Source: Pseudomonas mangiferae (GTDB taxonomy: Bacteria > Pseudomonadota > Gammaproteobacteria > Pseudomonadales > Pseudomonadaceae). From it: a DNA stretch of 37,192 nucleotides. Shown one piece after another: positions 16,661 through 24,575 of this stretch. The DNA lies in NCBI RefSeq assembly GCF_007109405.1, contig NZ_VJOY01000025.1, forward strand, positions 1 to 37,192, in the 5' to 3' direction. How positions within the stretch are numbered: the first letter of the stretch is position 1; the number at the start of each line of letters is the position of its first letter. A program made the position numbers and the translations under genes. The notes below the pieces were generated by a model. That model saw only the letters and a list, made by a program, of their open reading frames with translations, had not been told where the DNA came from and made no database searches.

Positions 16661-17188
16661 TCACGCCACCGGCGTGAACTGGATGATTTCCACCCAGTAG
16701 CCGTCCGGGTCCTTGATGAAGGCGATGTCCTTCATGCTGCCGTCGCTCAGGCGCTTCTGGAACGGCACCCCCAGTTGTTCGAAGCGGGCACAGGCGGCGT
16801 GGATGTCCGGCACCGCCACGCACAGGTGGCCGAACCCGCGGGGGTCGGCGTTGCCGCTGTGGTAGGTGAAGGCCGGATCGTGCTCGGTGCCGTGGTTGTG
16901 GGTCAGTTCGAGGATGCCGGGCATCGACTTGCGCCAGCGGTGACGCTCCGCCGGGTCCTGGGGAATCTGCCCGCGGTCCGCCAGCAGGGCGAGGAAGTAC
17001 AGGCTGAACTTCGCCTCGGGGAAGTCGTTCTTCTCGATCAGGCTGAAGCCCAGGACCCGGGTGTAGAAGTCCAGGGCGCGCGCCAGGTCCTTCACCCGGA
17101 TCATGGTGTGGTTGTAGACGTACTCGCGGGTCGCGGCGTCGGGGGCGGCGGTCACGCCGGGCAGGGCATTGAGTTCGTCGAGGGTCAT
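16661..17188 (-). CDS. gloA: Lactoylglutathione lyase (glyoxalase I)
   Basis: GloA isomerises the hemithioacetal of methylglyoxal and glutathione to S-lactoylglutathione. The 175-residue product shows the four metal ligands in two beta-alpha-beta-beta-beta modules: His27 in VYNHTMIRVKD, a glutamate in ILELTHNHG, a histidine in RGFGHLCVAVPD and a glutamate in GYWVEIIQ. The presence of RWRKSMPGILELTHNHG and a length near 175 point to the longer Zn-type, yeast/human-like GloA class, not the shorter Ni-type. AGGAG is correctly placed before the ATG at 17188. The metallophosphoesterase gene upstream is separated by about 60 bases and may share its transcript. Confidence 0.93.
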   Translation of the reverse strand: MTLDELNALPGVTAAPDAATREYVYNHTMIRVKDLARALDFYTRVLGFSLIEKNDFPEAKFSLYFLALLADRGQIPQDPAERHRWRKSMPGILELTHNHGTEHDPAFTYHSGNADPRGFGHLCVAVPDIHAACARFEQLGVPFQKRLSDGSMKDIAFIKDPDGYWVEIIQFTPVA

Positions 17189-17249
17189 GCGGGTCTCCTG
17201 AAGGGAAAAGGCCGCTGCGACGGGCGCGGCGGCGGGGTCGGACGCCGGC

Positions 17250-17723
17250 TCAGCCGGCAAGGTCGATGGATTCGACGCGGGGCTCGCCGTCGCCCAGGAC
17301 CAGGTGGGCCAGGGCGATGGGCAGGCGGAAGCGTCGCGGCCCGGCGCTGCCGGGGTTGAGGTACAGCACGCCGTCGCGGCGTTCCTGCCGCGGGGCGTGG
17401 GAGTGCCCGCTGATGACCACGGCGATGCCCTGGTCGGCAGGCGCGAACTCCAGTTCCTTGAGGTCGTGCAGCACGTACAGCGCCACCCCGCCCAGTTCCA
17501 GGCGCAATCGCTCCGGCAGGGCCTCGGCCCAGGGCTCGCGGTCGTTGTTGCCGCGCACCGTGCTCAGGGGCGCGAGGTCGGCCAGGGACTCGAGGATCGC
17601 CGGGCCGCCGACGTCGCCGGCATGGATGATGTGGTGGCAGCCGCGCAGCGCCGCCAGGGCGGCGGGGCGCAGCAGGCCATGGGTGTCGGCGATCACGCCA
17701 ACGCGCAGCGAGGGTCGGTCCAC
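17250..17723 (-). CDS. Metallophosphoesterase (YfcE/MJ0936-like phosphodiesterase)
   Basis: The 157-residue protein has all the calcineurin-like phosphoesterase motifs: ADTHG (Asp13, His15), HAGDVGG, RGNND and SGHSH, ending with LYLNPGSAGPRR. This order and length match the YfcE/Vps29-like group, which hydrolyses artificial phosphodiesters with a di-manganese centre. The natural substrate is unknown. The start is a GTG at 17723, preceded by GGAG with a six-base gap. Longer in-frame extensions run into the upstream AT-containing promoter region. It diverges from the methyltransferase gene at 17880. gloA downstream may be co-transcribed. Confidence 0.87.
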   Translation of the reverse strand: MDRPSLRVGVIADTHGLLRPAALAALRGCHHIIHAGDVGGPAILESLADLAPLSTVRGNNDREPWAEALPERLRLELGGVALYVLHDLKELEFAPADQGIAVVISGHSHAPRQERRDGVLYLNPGSAGPRRFRLPIALAHLVLGDGEPRVESIDLAG

Positions 17724-17879
17724 ACGGGTCTCCGGTACCGGGGCCTGAGCCGTCGGGCGGCGGGCCGTATAAAAAAAATCCGCGCGTGCAGGCCGACGCT
17801 CGGATAACCTGCCGACCGCGAACGCGCCGGGACGATCCCTTCGGCGCGCGCCTTTCCTTCGATTCCCCGACCGAACGCC

Positions 17880-18830
17880 ATGACCCCAGACGCCCTCGGC
17901 CCCCTGCTGGCGCACCTGCTCGCCGCCCTCGACCCGCCCCCGCCGGACGCCCGCCGGCTGTTCCATGGCCGCGGTCGCCGCTGGCCGGGGCTGGAGCACC
18001 TCACCGTGGACTGGCTGCAGGGCGTGCTGCTGGTCGCGCTGTTCCGCGCGCCGTCGGCCGAGGCCCTGGCGACCCTGGAGGCGCAGCTGGACGCCCTGGT
18101 GGCCTCCGCCGCCTGGCGTGCCGCCGGCGGCCAGGCGCTGCTGCTGCAGCACCGCTACCGCCCGGACAGCGCCACCACCTGCCGCCATGGCGAATGCCCG
18201 GCGCACTGGACCGTCAGCGAGGATGGCCTGCGCTACGGCCTGGACCTGGGCCGCCACCAGAACAGCGGGCTGTTCCTGGACATGCGCTACGGCCGCCGCT
18301 GGGTCCGCGAGCAAGCTGCCGGGCGGCGGGTGCTGAACCTGTTCGCCTACACCTGCGCCTTTTCCGTGGCGGCCCTGGCCGGCGGCGCCGAATCGGTGGT
18401 GAACCTGGACATGGCCCGCGCTGCCCTCAGCCGCGGCCGCGACAACCACCGGCTCAACGGCCAGGCGCTGGAGCGGGTGAGCTTCCTCGACCACGACCTG
18501 TTCAAGTCCTGGGGCAAGCTGCGCAAGCTGGGGCCCTACGGGCTGGTGATCGTCGACCCGCCGTCGTTCCAGAAGGGCAGCTTCGAACTGGCCCGGGACT
18601 ACCGCAAGGTGCTCCGCCGCCTGCCGGACCTGCTGGAGGCGGACGGCCTGGTGCTGGCCTGCCTCAACGACCCGGACACCGGCCCGGATTTCCTTCGCGC
18701 CGGCATGGCCGAAGAGGCGCCGCAGCTGGTGTTCCAGCAGCGCCTGGAGAACCCGCCGGAGTTCCTCGACATCTACCCGGACGCCGGCCTCAAGGCCCTG
18801 GTGTTCCGCCACGTCGCACCGCCCGCCTAG
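17880..18830 (+). CDS. Class I SAM-dependent methyltransferase, RlmI/RlmK-like domain
   Basis: The 316-residue product has a helical N-terminal half and a Rossmann methyltransferase C-terminal half. The first SAM motif is VLNLFAYTCAFSVAALAGGA at about residue 150, and ESVVNLDMARAAL is motif II. The catalytic-loop equivalent GLVIVDPPSFQ near residue 220 matches the DPP[SAT]F pattern of COG1092-type 23S rRNA cytosine or guanine methyltransferases. The PUA domain that RlmI has at its N-terminus is not seen. The target is therefore uncertain: an rRNA base or another RNA. No ribosomal operon is nearby. Confidence 0.82.
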   Translation: MTPDALGPLLAHLLAALDPPPPDARRLFHGRGRRWPGLEHLTVDWLQGVLLVALFRAPSAEALATLEAQLDALVASAAWRAAGGQALLLQHRYRPDSATTCRHGECPAHWTVSEDGLRYGLDLGRHQNSGLFLDMRYGRRWVREQAAGRRVLNLFAYTCAFSVAALAGGAESVVNLDMARAALSRGRDNHRLNGQALERVSFLDHDLFKSWGKLRKLGPYGLVIVDPPSFQKGSFELARDYRKVLRRLPDLLEADGLVLACLNDPDTGPDFLRAGMAEEAPQLVFQQRLENPPEFLDIYPDAGLKALVFRHVAPPA

Positions 18831-19043
18831 GGCCGCCGCGCCAGGCGCCACTACACGGTGTGAAGGGGTCGCACGGGCGCTGCCTGCCCTGCAGGACCGC
18901 CATCTGGGTTCTGCACGACGAGCGCCCGCTCGCGCTGATGCGTCGTCGAACACGGGCCGGGCATGCTCGTTCACGCCCTGGACTCCGCATCCCCGCCCGT
19001 TCGGGCCGCGCCTGGCCTTCGCTCCACGCCTGTGCATCCAGGG

Positions 19044-20981
19044 CTAGGGCGCGCGGCCCTGCAGGCGCAGGGTCGCCCCGCGGGGCTGGCGGGTGAACCA
19101 GACCACCCGGCTGACGCCGCGGGTGATGGCCACGTAGGCCAGGCGCAGGCTTTCATCCTGCATCGCCTGGTCGTAGCCGTTGCGGAACAGCCGGCAGTGG
19201 GCGTAGAGCGCGCTGCGAAGCGGATGCGGTTCCGGTGGCTGGCCGTCGTCGACGATGATCGCCACCTCCGCCTGCAGCCCCTTGGCGCGGTGGATGGTGT
19301 GAGCCTGTACCGGCAGGCGCGGGTCCAGCTGCGCCTGGATGGCCCGCAGCGGCGCGTTGCGCCGGGCCAGGAGCAGCACCGGGGTGGCGTCCGCGGCGGG
19401 CCGGCTGGCGACCCAGGCGCACTGCCGCTGGATCTCCGCCAGCAGCGCCGGCAGGCCGTTGCGCGGGTCGAAGCCGGTCACCAGGCGCACGCCGTGGTCC
19501 TCGGCGCCGGTGGCGCGCGCGGCGCGGCTGGCCTTGGCCTGCTTGATCGCCACCGCCTCCAGCACCGCCTCGGCGTCGCGGATCACCGGTTCCACCGAGC
19601 GGTAGTTAGTCTCCAGCCGCAGCACCGCGCTGCCGCGGGCGGCGAAGTGCGTGTCGAAGGCCATGAACAGCTCCGGCGAACTGCCGCGCCAGCCATAGAT
19701 GGACTGCCAGTCGTCGCCGATGGCCATCAGGCTGACCGCCTGCCCCTGGCGCGCGAGGCGCCGGTGCAGGGCGCGCAGCCAGGCGACGATCTGCGGGGAG
19801 ATGTCCTGGAATTCGTCGATCAACAGGTGGCTCATGGGCGCCAGGGCCTCGCCCGCCGGCAGCTTGCCGCGGCCTCCCAGGCGCTCGGTGAGGGCGGCGA
19901 AGGCGCCGTCGAAGGTCATCAGCCCGTCCGCCGCCAGGCGCGCCTCGACGGCCTGCCAGAAGCGGCCGAGGGCGGCGACGAAGGTGCGCTCCCGGGGCGG
20001 GCAGTCCAGGGCCTGTGGGTCGAGGCCGGCGGGCCGCAGGCCGAGGCTCTGGATGAACCCGGCCTGGGTGTGGAAGGCCTCGTACAGCGGCGCCGGGCTG
20101 CGTTCGCCAGCCAGCCGGACGGGCGCTTCCGGCGCCTCGCCCACCGGCGCGTCGGCCGCGGGCGGCGGCAGGTCCAGCAGGTCGTGCACCTGGGCGCGGA
20201 AGGTGGCGTCCGCGGCGTAGCCATCACGGTAGACCTGTTGCAACAGGCGCCGCTGGGCCGGTTGCAGGCGGGCGCCGGCCAGGGGGTTGTCCGGTTCGCC
20301 GGCGTCGCGGGCGTCCAGCTGCTCGAACCAGCGGGCCTCCCCCAAAAGCGCCCGGGCCTGCTGGGCCATGGCCGAATGGAAGGTACGCACGCAGCGCCGG
20401 GCGGCCTCGGCATCGAACGGGTAGCCCCAGAAGGCCAGGGCATCCAGCAGCCGCGCCCGCAGCTGGGCGCAGGAGGCGTTGGTGAAGGAAATCACCGTGA
20501 GCCGCTGTGGATCGATGCCCAGGTGGCAGAGCATGAACACCACCCGCAGCACCAGGGTGGTGGACTTGCCGGAACCGGCGCCGGCGATCACCCGGGTGGC
20601 CGCCGCCGGGCTGAGGATCATCGCCCACTGTTCGTCCGATGGCGCCCCGAGGCGGCCGGCGGCCACCGCGTCGGCCACGCGCTGGCGCATGGCCGCCACC
20701 TGGGTGTCGTCCACCGCCAGGGGCGTGGCATAGGGGCCTTTCGCCGCGGCGCGGGCGGGTTTTTCCGCGGGCGCGGTCTCCGGGCTGGCACGCGTGCCCC
20801 GCCCAGGCGCCACGGGCACCGGCGCCGGCCGGGCTCTCGGGCGGCGGCTTTCCGGTGGCGTGGCGGCCAGCGCCTGCTGGCGCGCCTCCCGCTCCGCCTG
20901 CAGGTACGCCGTGGTGCGCGGGAAGCAGCGCGCCAGGGTCGCCGACAGGCGCTGCGCATAGGCTTTCCAGGCGCTCAGCAT
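19044..20981 (-). CDS. UvrD/Rep-type superfamily 1 DNA helicase
   Basis: A 645-residue SF1A helicase. A low-complexity, proline- and arginine-rich N-terminal tail (about residues 40-80) precedes the core. The motifs are Q-like SDEQWAMI, Walker A GAGSGKST at 134-141, SFTNASCAQLRARL (Ia), LLIDEFQDIS (II, Walker B), AIGDDWQSIYGWRGSSPELF (III), ETNYRS (IV), TIHRAKGLQ (V) and LAYVAITRG (VI). It is expected to unwind DNA 3' to 5'. It is shorter than UvrD and Rep because insert domains are reduced. The exact pathway is unknown. The ATG at 20981 lies only 74 bases from the divergent FKBP gene, so promoters overlap. It is followed by a 213-bp region with no recognised gene. Confidence 0.88.
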   Translation of the reverse strand: MLSAWKAYAQRLSATLARCFPRTTAYLQAEREARQQALAATPPESRRPRARPAPVPVAPGRGTRASPETAPAEKPARAAAKGPYATPLAVDDTQVAAMRQRVADAVAAGRLGAPSDEQWAMILSPAAATRVIAGAGSGKSTTLVLRVVFMLCHLGIDPQRLTVISFTNASCAQLRARLLDALAFWGYPFDAEAARRCVRTFHSAMAQQARALLGEARWFEQLDARDAGEPDNPLAGARLQPAQRRLLQQVYRDGYAADATFRAQVHDLLDLPPPAADAPVGEAPEAPVRLAGERSPAPLYEAFHTQAGFIQSLGLRPAGLDPQALDCPPRERTFVAALGRFWQAVEARLAADGLMTFDGAFAALTERLGGRGKLPAGEALAPMSHLLIDEFQDISPQIVAWLRALHRRLARQGQAVSLMAIGDDWQSIYGWRGSSPELFMAFDTHFAARGSAVLRLETNYRSVEPVIRDAEAVLEAVAIKQAKASRAARATGAEDHGVRLVTGFDPRNGLPALLAEIQRQCAWVASRPAADATPVLLLARRNAPLRAIQAQLDPRLPVQAHTIHRAKGLQAEVAIIVDDGQPPEPHPLRSALYAHCRLFRNGYDQAMQDESLRLAYVAITRGVSRVVWFTRQPRGATLRLQGRAP

Positions 20982-21055
20982 GAGGCGCTCGCGGGCAAAA
21001 CCGCCGCGCCTGTGAGACCCTGTCGGGCCTTCATTTCCAGACCGGAGCCCGTTCC

Positions 21056-21397
21056 ATGCAGGACCAACTGCGCATCGAAGACATCCGCCCCGGCGACGGC
21101 AAGGCCGTGGTCAAGGGCGCCTTGCTGATCACCCACTACGAAGGGTTCCTGGAGGACGGCACCCGTTTCGACTCCTCTCGTGAGCGCGGCAAACCGTTTC
21201 AGTGCGTGATCGGCACCGGCCGGGTCATCAAGGGCTGGGACCAGGGCCTGATGGGCATGCGGGTCGGCGGGCTGCGCACCCTCTACGTACCGGCCCACCT
21301 GGCCTACGGCGAGCGCCAGGTGGGGCCGCACATCGCGCCCCATTCCAACCTGCGGTTCGAGATCGAACTGCTGGACGTGCTGACCCGCGACGACTGA
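21056..21397 (+). CDS. FKBP-type peptidyl-prolyl cis-trans isomerase
   Basis: The 113-residue protein is a single FKBP domain without a signal peptide or a dimerisation tail, so it is cytoplasmic. Conserved pieces are VKGALLITHYEGFLEDGTRF, DSSRERGKPF, IGTGRVIKGWDQGLMGMRVG and LAYGER, which hold the FK506-binding and catalytic residues (Tyr, Asp, Phe, Trp). It speeds proline isomerisation during folding. The compact size and start match the small Pseudomonas FKBP enzymes. The start ATG follows a short divergent region shared with the helicase. The next gene, sstT, is convergent, with its stop nine bases away. Confidence 0.92.
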   Translation: MQDQLRIEDIRPGDGKAVVKGALLITHYEGFLEDGTRFDSSRERGKPFQCVIGTGRVIKGWDQGLMGMRVGGLRTLYVPAHLAYGERQVGPHIAPHSNLRFEIELLDVLTRDD

Positions 21398-21405
21398 GGC
21401 GAGCG

Positions 21406-22677
21406 TCACACCACCGGCTCGGGCAGGTCGCCCTGGGCCTCGCAGGCGGCGGCGGTGAAGAGGATGTCGGTGGAGGAGTTCAGCGCGGTCTCCGCCGAGT
21501 CCTGCAGGATGCCGATGATGAAGCCCACCCCCACCACCTGCATCGCCACCGCGTTGGGGATGCCGAACAGCGCGCAGGCCAGGGGGATCAGCAGCAGCGA
21601 GCCGCCGGCCACCCCCGAGGCGCCGCAGGCGCAGATGGCTGCGACCACGCTCAGCAGCAGGCTGCTCAGCAGGTCCACCTGGATGCCCAGGGTGTGCACG
21701 GCAGCCAGGGTCAGCACGGTGATGGTGATCGCCGCGCCGGCCATGTTGATGGTCGCCCCCAGAGGGATCGCCACGGAGTAGGTTTCCTCGTGCAGCTTCA
21801 GGCGCTGACACAGCTGCAGGTTCACCGGAATGTTGGCCGCCGAACTGCGGGTGAAGAACGCGGTGATGCCGCTTTCCCGCAGGCAGGTGAGGGTCAGGGG
21901 GTAAGGGTTGCGGCGGATCTGCCACCAGACGATCAGCGGGTTCACCACCAGGGCGACGAACGCCATGCAGCCCAGCAGCACCGCCAGCAGGTGCAGGTAG
22001 TCCAGCAGCACCCGCGGGCCGAACTCCGCCAGGGTGCCGGCTACCAGGCCGAAGATGCCGATGGGGGCCAGGGCGATCACCCGTTTCACCAGGGAGGTGA
22101 GGGCGACGGACAGGTCCGCGAGCATCTGCCGGCTGCTCTCCGCCGCGTGGCGGAAGGCCAGGCCCAGGGCCACCGCCCAGGCCAGCAGGCCGATGTAGTT
22201 GCCGTGCAGCAGCGCGTTCACCGGGTTGTCCACCACATTCAGCGCCAGGCCCTTGAGCACCTCGGCGATGCCGCCGGGCGGCGTCAGGGAGGCGTTCTCG
22301 GTGGCCAGCACCAGGCTGGAGGGGAACAGCGTGCTGGCCACCACCGCCACCAGGGCCGCGCTGAAGGTGCCGATGAGGTACAGCAGCAGGATCGGCCGGA
22401 TATGGGTCTGCTCGCCGTGGCGGTGACCGGCGATGGACGCCATCACCAGCACCAGGACCAGCACCGGCGCCACCGCCTTGAGCGCCGCCACGAACATGTC
22501 GCCGAGGAAGCCCACGGTGGCGGCCGCCGAGGGCGCGAGAATGGCCAGGGCGATGCCGGCCACCAGCCCGATGAGGATTTGCGGCACCAGGCCCAGCCGG
22601 GCGAGGCGACCCAGCAACGTGGGGGCGGTCGGCTCGGACGGGGACGCGGCAGGCGTGGGGCGGTCGGTAGGGCGCAT
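21406..22677 (-). CDS. sstT: Serine/threonine:sodium symporter
   Basis: SstT imports serine and threonine with sodium and belongs to the dicarboxylate/amino acid:cation symporter family. The 423-residue protein has a short polar N-terminus, then [19 protein letters not shown], the family's typical first helix. Later come [17 protein letters not shown], the serine-rich [11 protein letters not shown] that starts the re-entrant hairpin and binds substrate, and [20 protein letters not shown], which binds sodium. [20 protein letters not shown] completes the core. All indicate SstT rather than GltP. The ATG at 22677 faces an unusually long non-coding stretch, so its promoter lies in the following gap. 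Confidence 0.94.
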   Translation of the reverse strand: MRPTDRPTPAASPSEPTAPTLLGRLARLGLVPQILIGLVAGIALAILAPSAAATVGFLGDMFVAALKAVAPVLVLVLVMASIAGHRHGEQTHIRPILLLYLIGTFSAALVAVVASTLFPSSLVLATENASLTPPGGIAEVLKGLALNVVDNPVNALLHGNYIGLLAWAVALGLAFRHAAESSRQMLADLSVALTSLVKRVIALAPIGIFGLVAGTLAEFGPRVLLDYLHLLAVLLGCMAFVALVVNPLIVWWQIRRNPYPLTLTCLRESGITAFFTRSSAANIPVNLQLCQRLKLHEETYSVAIPLGATINMAGAAITITVLTLAAVHTLGIQVDLLSSLLLSVVAAICACGASGVAGGSLLLIPLACALFGIPNAVAMQVVGVGFIIGILQDSAETALNSSTDILFTAAACEAQGDLPEPVV

Positions 22678-23246
22678 TCATGGGCTCCGGCAGCAGGCGC
22701 CGAGGGGGCGCGGGAAAAGCGCAACAGGGTACAGGGAAGCGCCACCGGAGGCACCCCGCCGGACCGGACCCGCGTCACGCCGCGTACCGATCCGCGCCGA
22801 CCGCCCGACGTTCGCCACCCTTCGCCGCGAGAACCACGGAGTTGCCCGCATGCCGGCCGAATGGCGTATCGCCTGGCCGGTATCGAGCCGGTTCGTCACG
22901 TCGACATGCTAGGCGCGGCGAGTCGCTGTGCACCCGGTTGGCGGAAGAAGATCGGTCTGTGCCGTCGACATCGAGGGTCGTCGGCGGCCTCGCATGTTCG
23001 ATGCACGGAAAGGCTTTGCCCTGCGAAGTACCCGCCACTGGCCGGCGGTAACAGGGCACCAAGGATCGATATGCGCCTCGGCCCTACCGCTGCAAGACGC
23101 TGCCATGACACCGCTATTCGTGATTGGCCTTGGCTTCATCTCGATACCGAATGGATCGACGCCGCATTCAGCGCCAATGGCAAATGGGGCGTTGGCGTTA
23201 TGAAAGGTTCTGCTTACACCCGTAGCGCTACAGGTGGGCACATCCG

Positions 23247-23261
23247 TCCTCATAATGAGGA
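23247..23261. promoter_or_regulatory. Perfect 7-bp dyad, possible operator
   Basis: TCCTCAT-A-ATGAGGA is a perfect palindrome around one central base. It lies about 110 bases upstream of the first gene of the small two-gene islet, downstream of a weak promoter-like sequence. It could bind a dimeric regulator. No partner regulator is encoded next to it. Confidence 0.35.
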
Positions 23262-23308
23262 GGCGTGGTGCCTGTAAGATGCCGGCTGCTGGAAACGCGT
23301 TATCACAG

Positions 23309-23344
23309 GAACGGCTGGCCCGCTTCTGGTAAGGTCAGCCGTTC
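23309..23344 (+). promoter_or_regulatory. 12-bp stem-loop in the 5' leader of the islet
   Basis: GAACGGCTGGCC pairs with GGTCAGCCGTTC (11 Watson-Crick pairs and one G-U) around a 12-base loop. The copies of CACAGGA at 23304-23310 and 23344-23350 overlap its ends. It ends 28 bases before the start codon and does not cover the ribosome-binding site. There is no U tract, so it is not a standard terminator. It may stabilise the transcript. Confidence 0.4.
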
Positions 23345-23372
23345 ACAGGAGAGGTTAGGTCAAGGAGGAGTC

Positions 23373-23714
23373 ATGCCCAGTTGCACGCCTATAGATGGTC
23401 TACGTTTGGATGCAGATAGTCAGGCTGCTCTGGCACGTATAAGAAGTAACCGGGATGCAGAGAAGTATCTGTTGAACGCACTTTCGGCTGGGGTGTTTTC
23501 CAGTATTTTCGCCAAGAGCAATTTACCCACGGCGGCTTATAACATCTCGCAAACCGACTGGGATCTTTATCGCAGAACGATACAGAGCGTGCCCAAGATC
23601 GTTTCTCGTGTCATTGAAGATGAAACCGACCGCATGCTTCTGCATTTCCAGAGGAAAAATGACTATAAACAACGACTGTTCTGGCAGGGCTTATACGATG
23701 GGTGTCATTACTAA
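23373..23714 (+). CDS. Unknown 113-residue cytoplasmic protein, first gene of a two-gene islet
   Basis: I do not recognise this protein. It begins MPSCTPIDGLRLDADSQAAL and is predicted to be soluble and largely helical, with mixed charge and no signal peptide or membrane span. A middle stretch AGVFSSIFAKSNLPTAAYNI and a late tryptophan- and tyrosine-containing end (FWQGLYDGCHY) are notable. A strong AAGGAGGAG (23362-23370) stands two bases before the ATG at 23373. Codons and GC are visibly lower than in the core genes. The last bases overlap the next gene, so the two proteins are probably made together. No enzymatic motif is visible. Confidence 0.6.
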   Translation: MPSCTPIDGLRLDADSQAALARIRSNRDAEKYLLNALSAGVFSSIFAKSNLPTAAYNISQTDWDLYRRTIQSVPKIVSRVIEDETDRMLLHFQRKNDYKQRLFWQGLYDGCHY

Positions 23715-24237
23715 GCAGTCATGTGTTCTGGTGGTCGCCGCCATTCTGGCCGGACCCTGGCGTGCCTGGGCGGACGAGCGCCCGGTCCCCGAGCAGGTGG
23801 TCGCTGCGATGCAGCAGGACGTGGCCGCGCGAATGGCCACGTTCGGCGAGAGGATCGAGGCCTGCCGAGCCTTGAGACGTCAGGATACACCCCGCCTCGA
23901 TAGGGCCACCTTGAGGGGGTTCCAGCTATCCCGGGACCTGCTGATAGACGCTATCGGTCACCTCAGCTTCCGTAACCGCGATGCCTGCGACCGGGAAGAA
24001 CGGCTGGAGCTGGCCTATGCGTTGGGCGCCTTGGAAAGCGTTCGCCGCGGCTACGGGATGACCGACGACCCTTTGGTCGGTGACACCTTGGCCAAGGCCG
24101 TCTACCCCGACAGGGAGCGTCAGGAATTGGCCCTGCGCTACAGAGGCCTGCCGGAAAACGTCCGGGCCTATCTGGAGCGAGCAGTGGGGCAAAAGCCATT
24201 CGATCTGGGTCGCGTGTTAGGGCAGTTGGACCTGTAG
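23698..24237 (+). CDS. Unknown exported protein, second gene of the islet
   Basis: The 179-residue form starts MGVITKQSCVLVVAAILAGP and continues WRAWADE, a classical Sec signal peptide with cleavage after AWA near residue 25. The mature part is a helical, charged protein with two cysteines (EACRALRR and RDACDRE) that could pair in the periplasm. An in-frame ATG at 23659 has a better GAGG (23651-23654) but would put 13 polar residues before the signal core and a 56-bp overlap with the upstream gene. The 23698 start leaves a 17-bp overlap. No family is recognised. Unknown-plus-exported pairs of this kind are seen in envelope-associated islets. Confidence 0.6.
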   Translation: MGVITKQSCVLVVAAILAGPWRAWADERPVPEQVVAAMQQDVAARMATFGERIEACRALRRQDTPRLDRATLRGFQLSRDLLIDAIGHLSFRNRDACDREERLELAYALGALESVRRGYGMTDDPLVGDTLAKAVYPDRERQELALRYRGLPENVRAYLERAVGQKPFDLGRVLGQLDL

Positions 24238-24575
24238 GCCCGTGGCGTTTTCTCCCAGCAATTCAACTTGCCTGGAGAATAGAGAGCGCTCTTTAGCGAT
24301 ACATGTGCAGGCTATTCAACGTTTCGTTTGAATTCGGAATTTTAATTCTGGTGCGGTGCGGAAGTGTCCGAAGTTAATTGGCCACCATGCAGTTTCAATA
24401 ATTGATCGTTCGTTTAAATCAGTCGTGCCTTCAAAAAGCTATCACTGTCTTTGGGGGTAAAGTGCTTATCTCCAAACATGTATCCAACGTGCAAAAAAAG
24501 CTGTTGCCAAATGTTTAGGTGCGGACTAAGGTCTACCGCGCTCAATAGGAGCGGGATATACACAGGTGTGCAGGG
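24238..24575. other. 338-bp AT-rich leader before the first autotransporter
   Basis: No gene was found. This is the lowest-GC part of the region and probably carries the autotransporter promoter. A possible sigma-70 pair is TTGCCA (24504-24509), a 17-base spacer, then TAAGGT (24527-24532), which has a good -35 and a weak -10. A small inverted repeat GAATT-TT-AATTC lies near 24335-24350. A weak ACAGG (24562-24566) sits nine bases before the ATG at 24576. Confidence 0.45.

Larger units (their letters stand above)
22678..23372. other. 695-bp gap without a recognised gene
   Basis: No convincing gene was found. Contents seen: an sstT promoter must lie near 22700-22800. A nested hairpin lies at 22853-22880 (CCGGCC...GGCCGG outside, GGCG...CGCC inside). 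A weak promoter-like pair TTGGCG-17-TACACC sits at 23192-23220. A perfect 7-bp dyad and a 12-bp hairpin, listed separately, are near the right end. GC content drops toward the right. Open frames on both strands lack ribosome-binding sites or familiar motifs. A degraded gene ending at about 23277 cannot be excluded. Confidence 0.5.

Noticed and set aside
21202-23277. 691-codon plus-strand frame through sstT and the following gap
   Set aside because: Most of it is antisense to sstT. The final part (about 23100-23277) looks slightly protein-like but has no start, ribosome-binding site or family resemblance.
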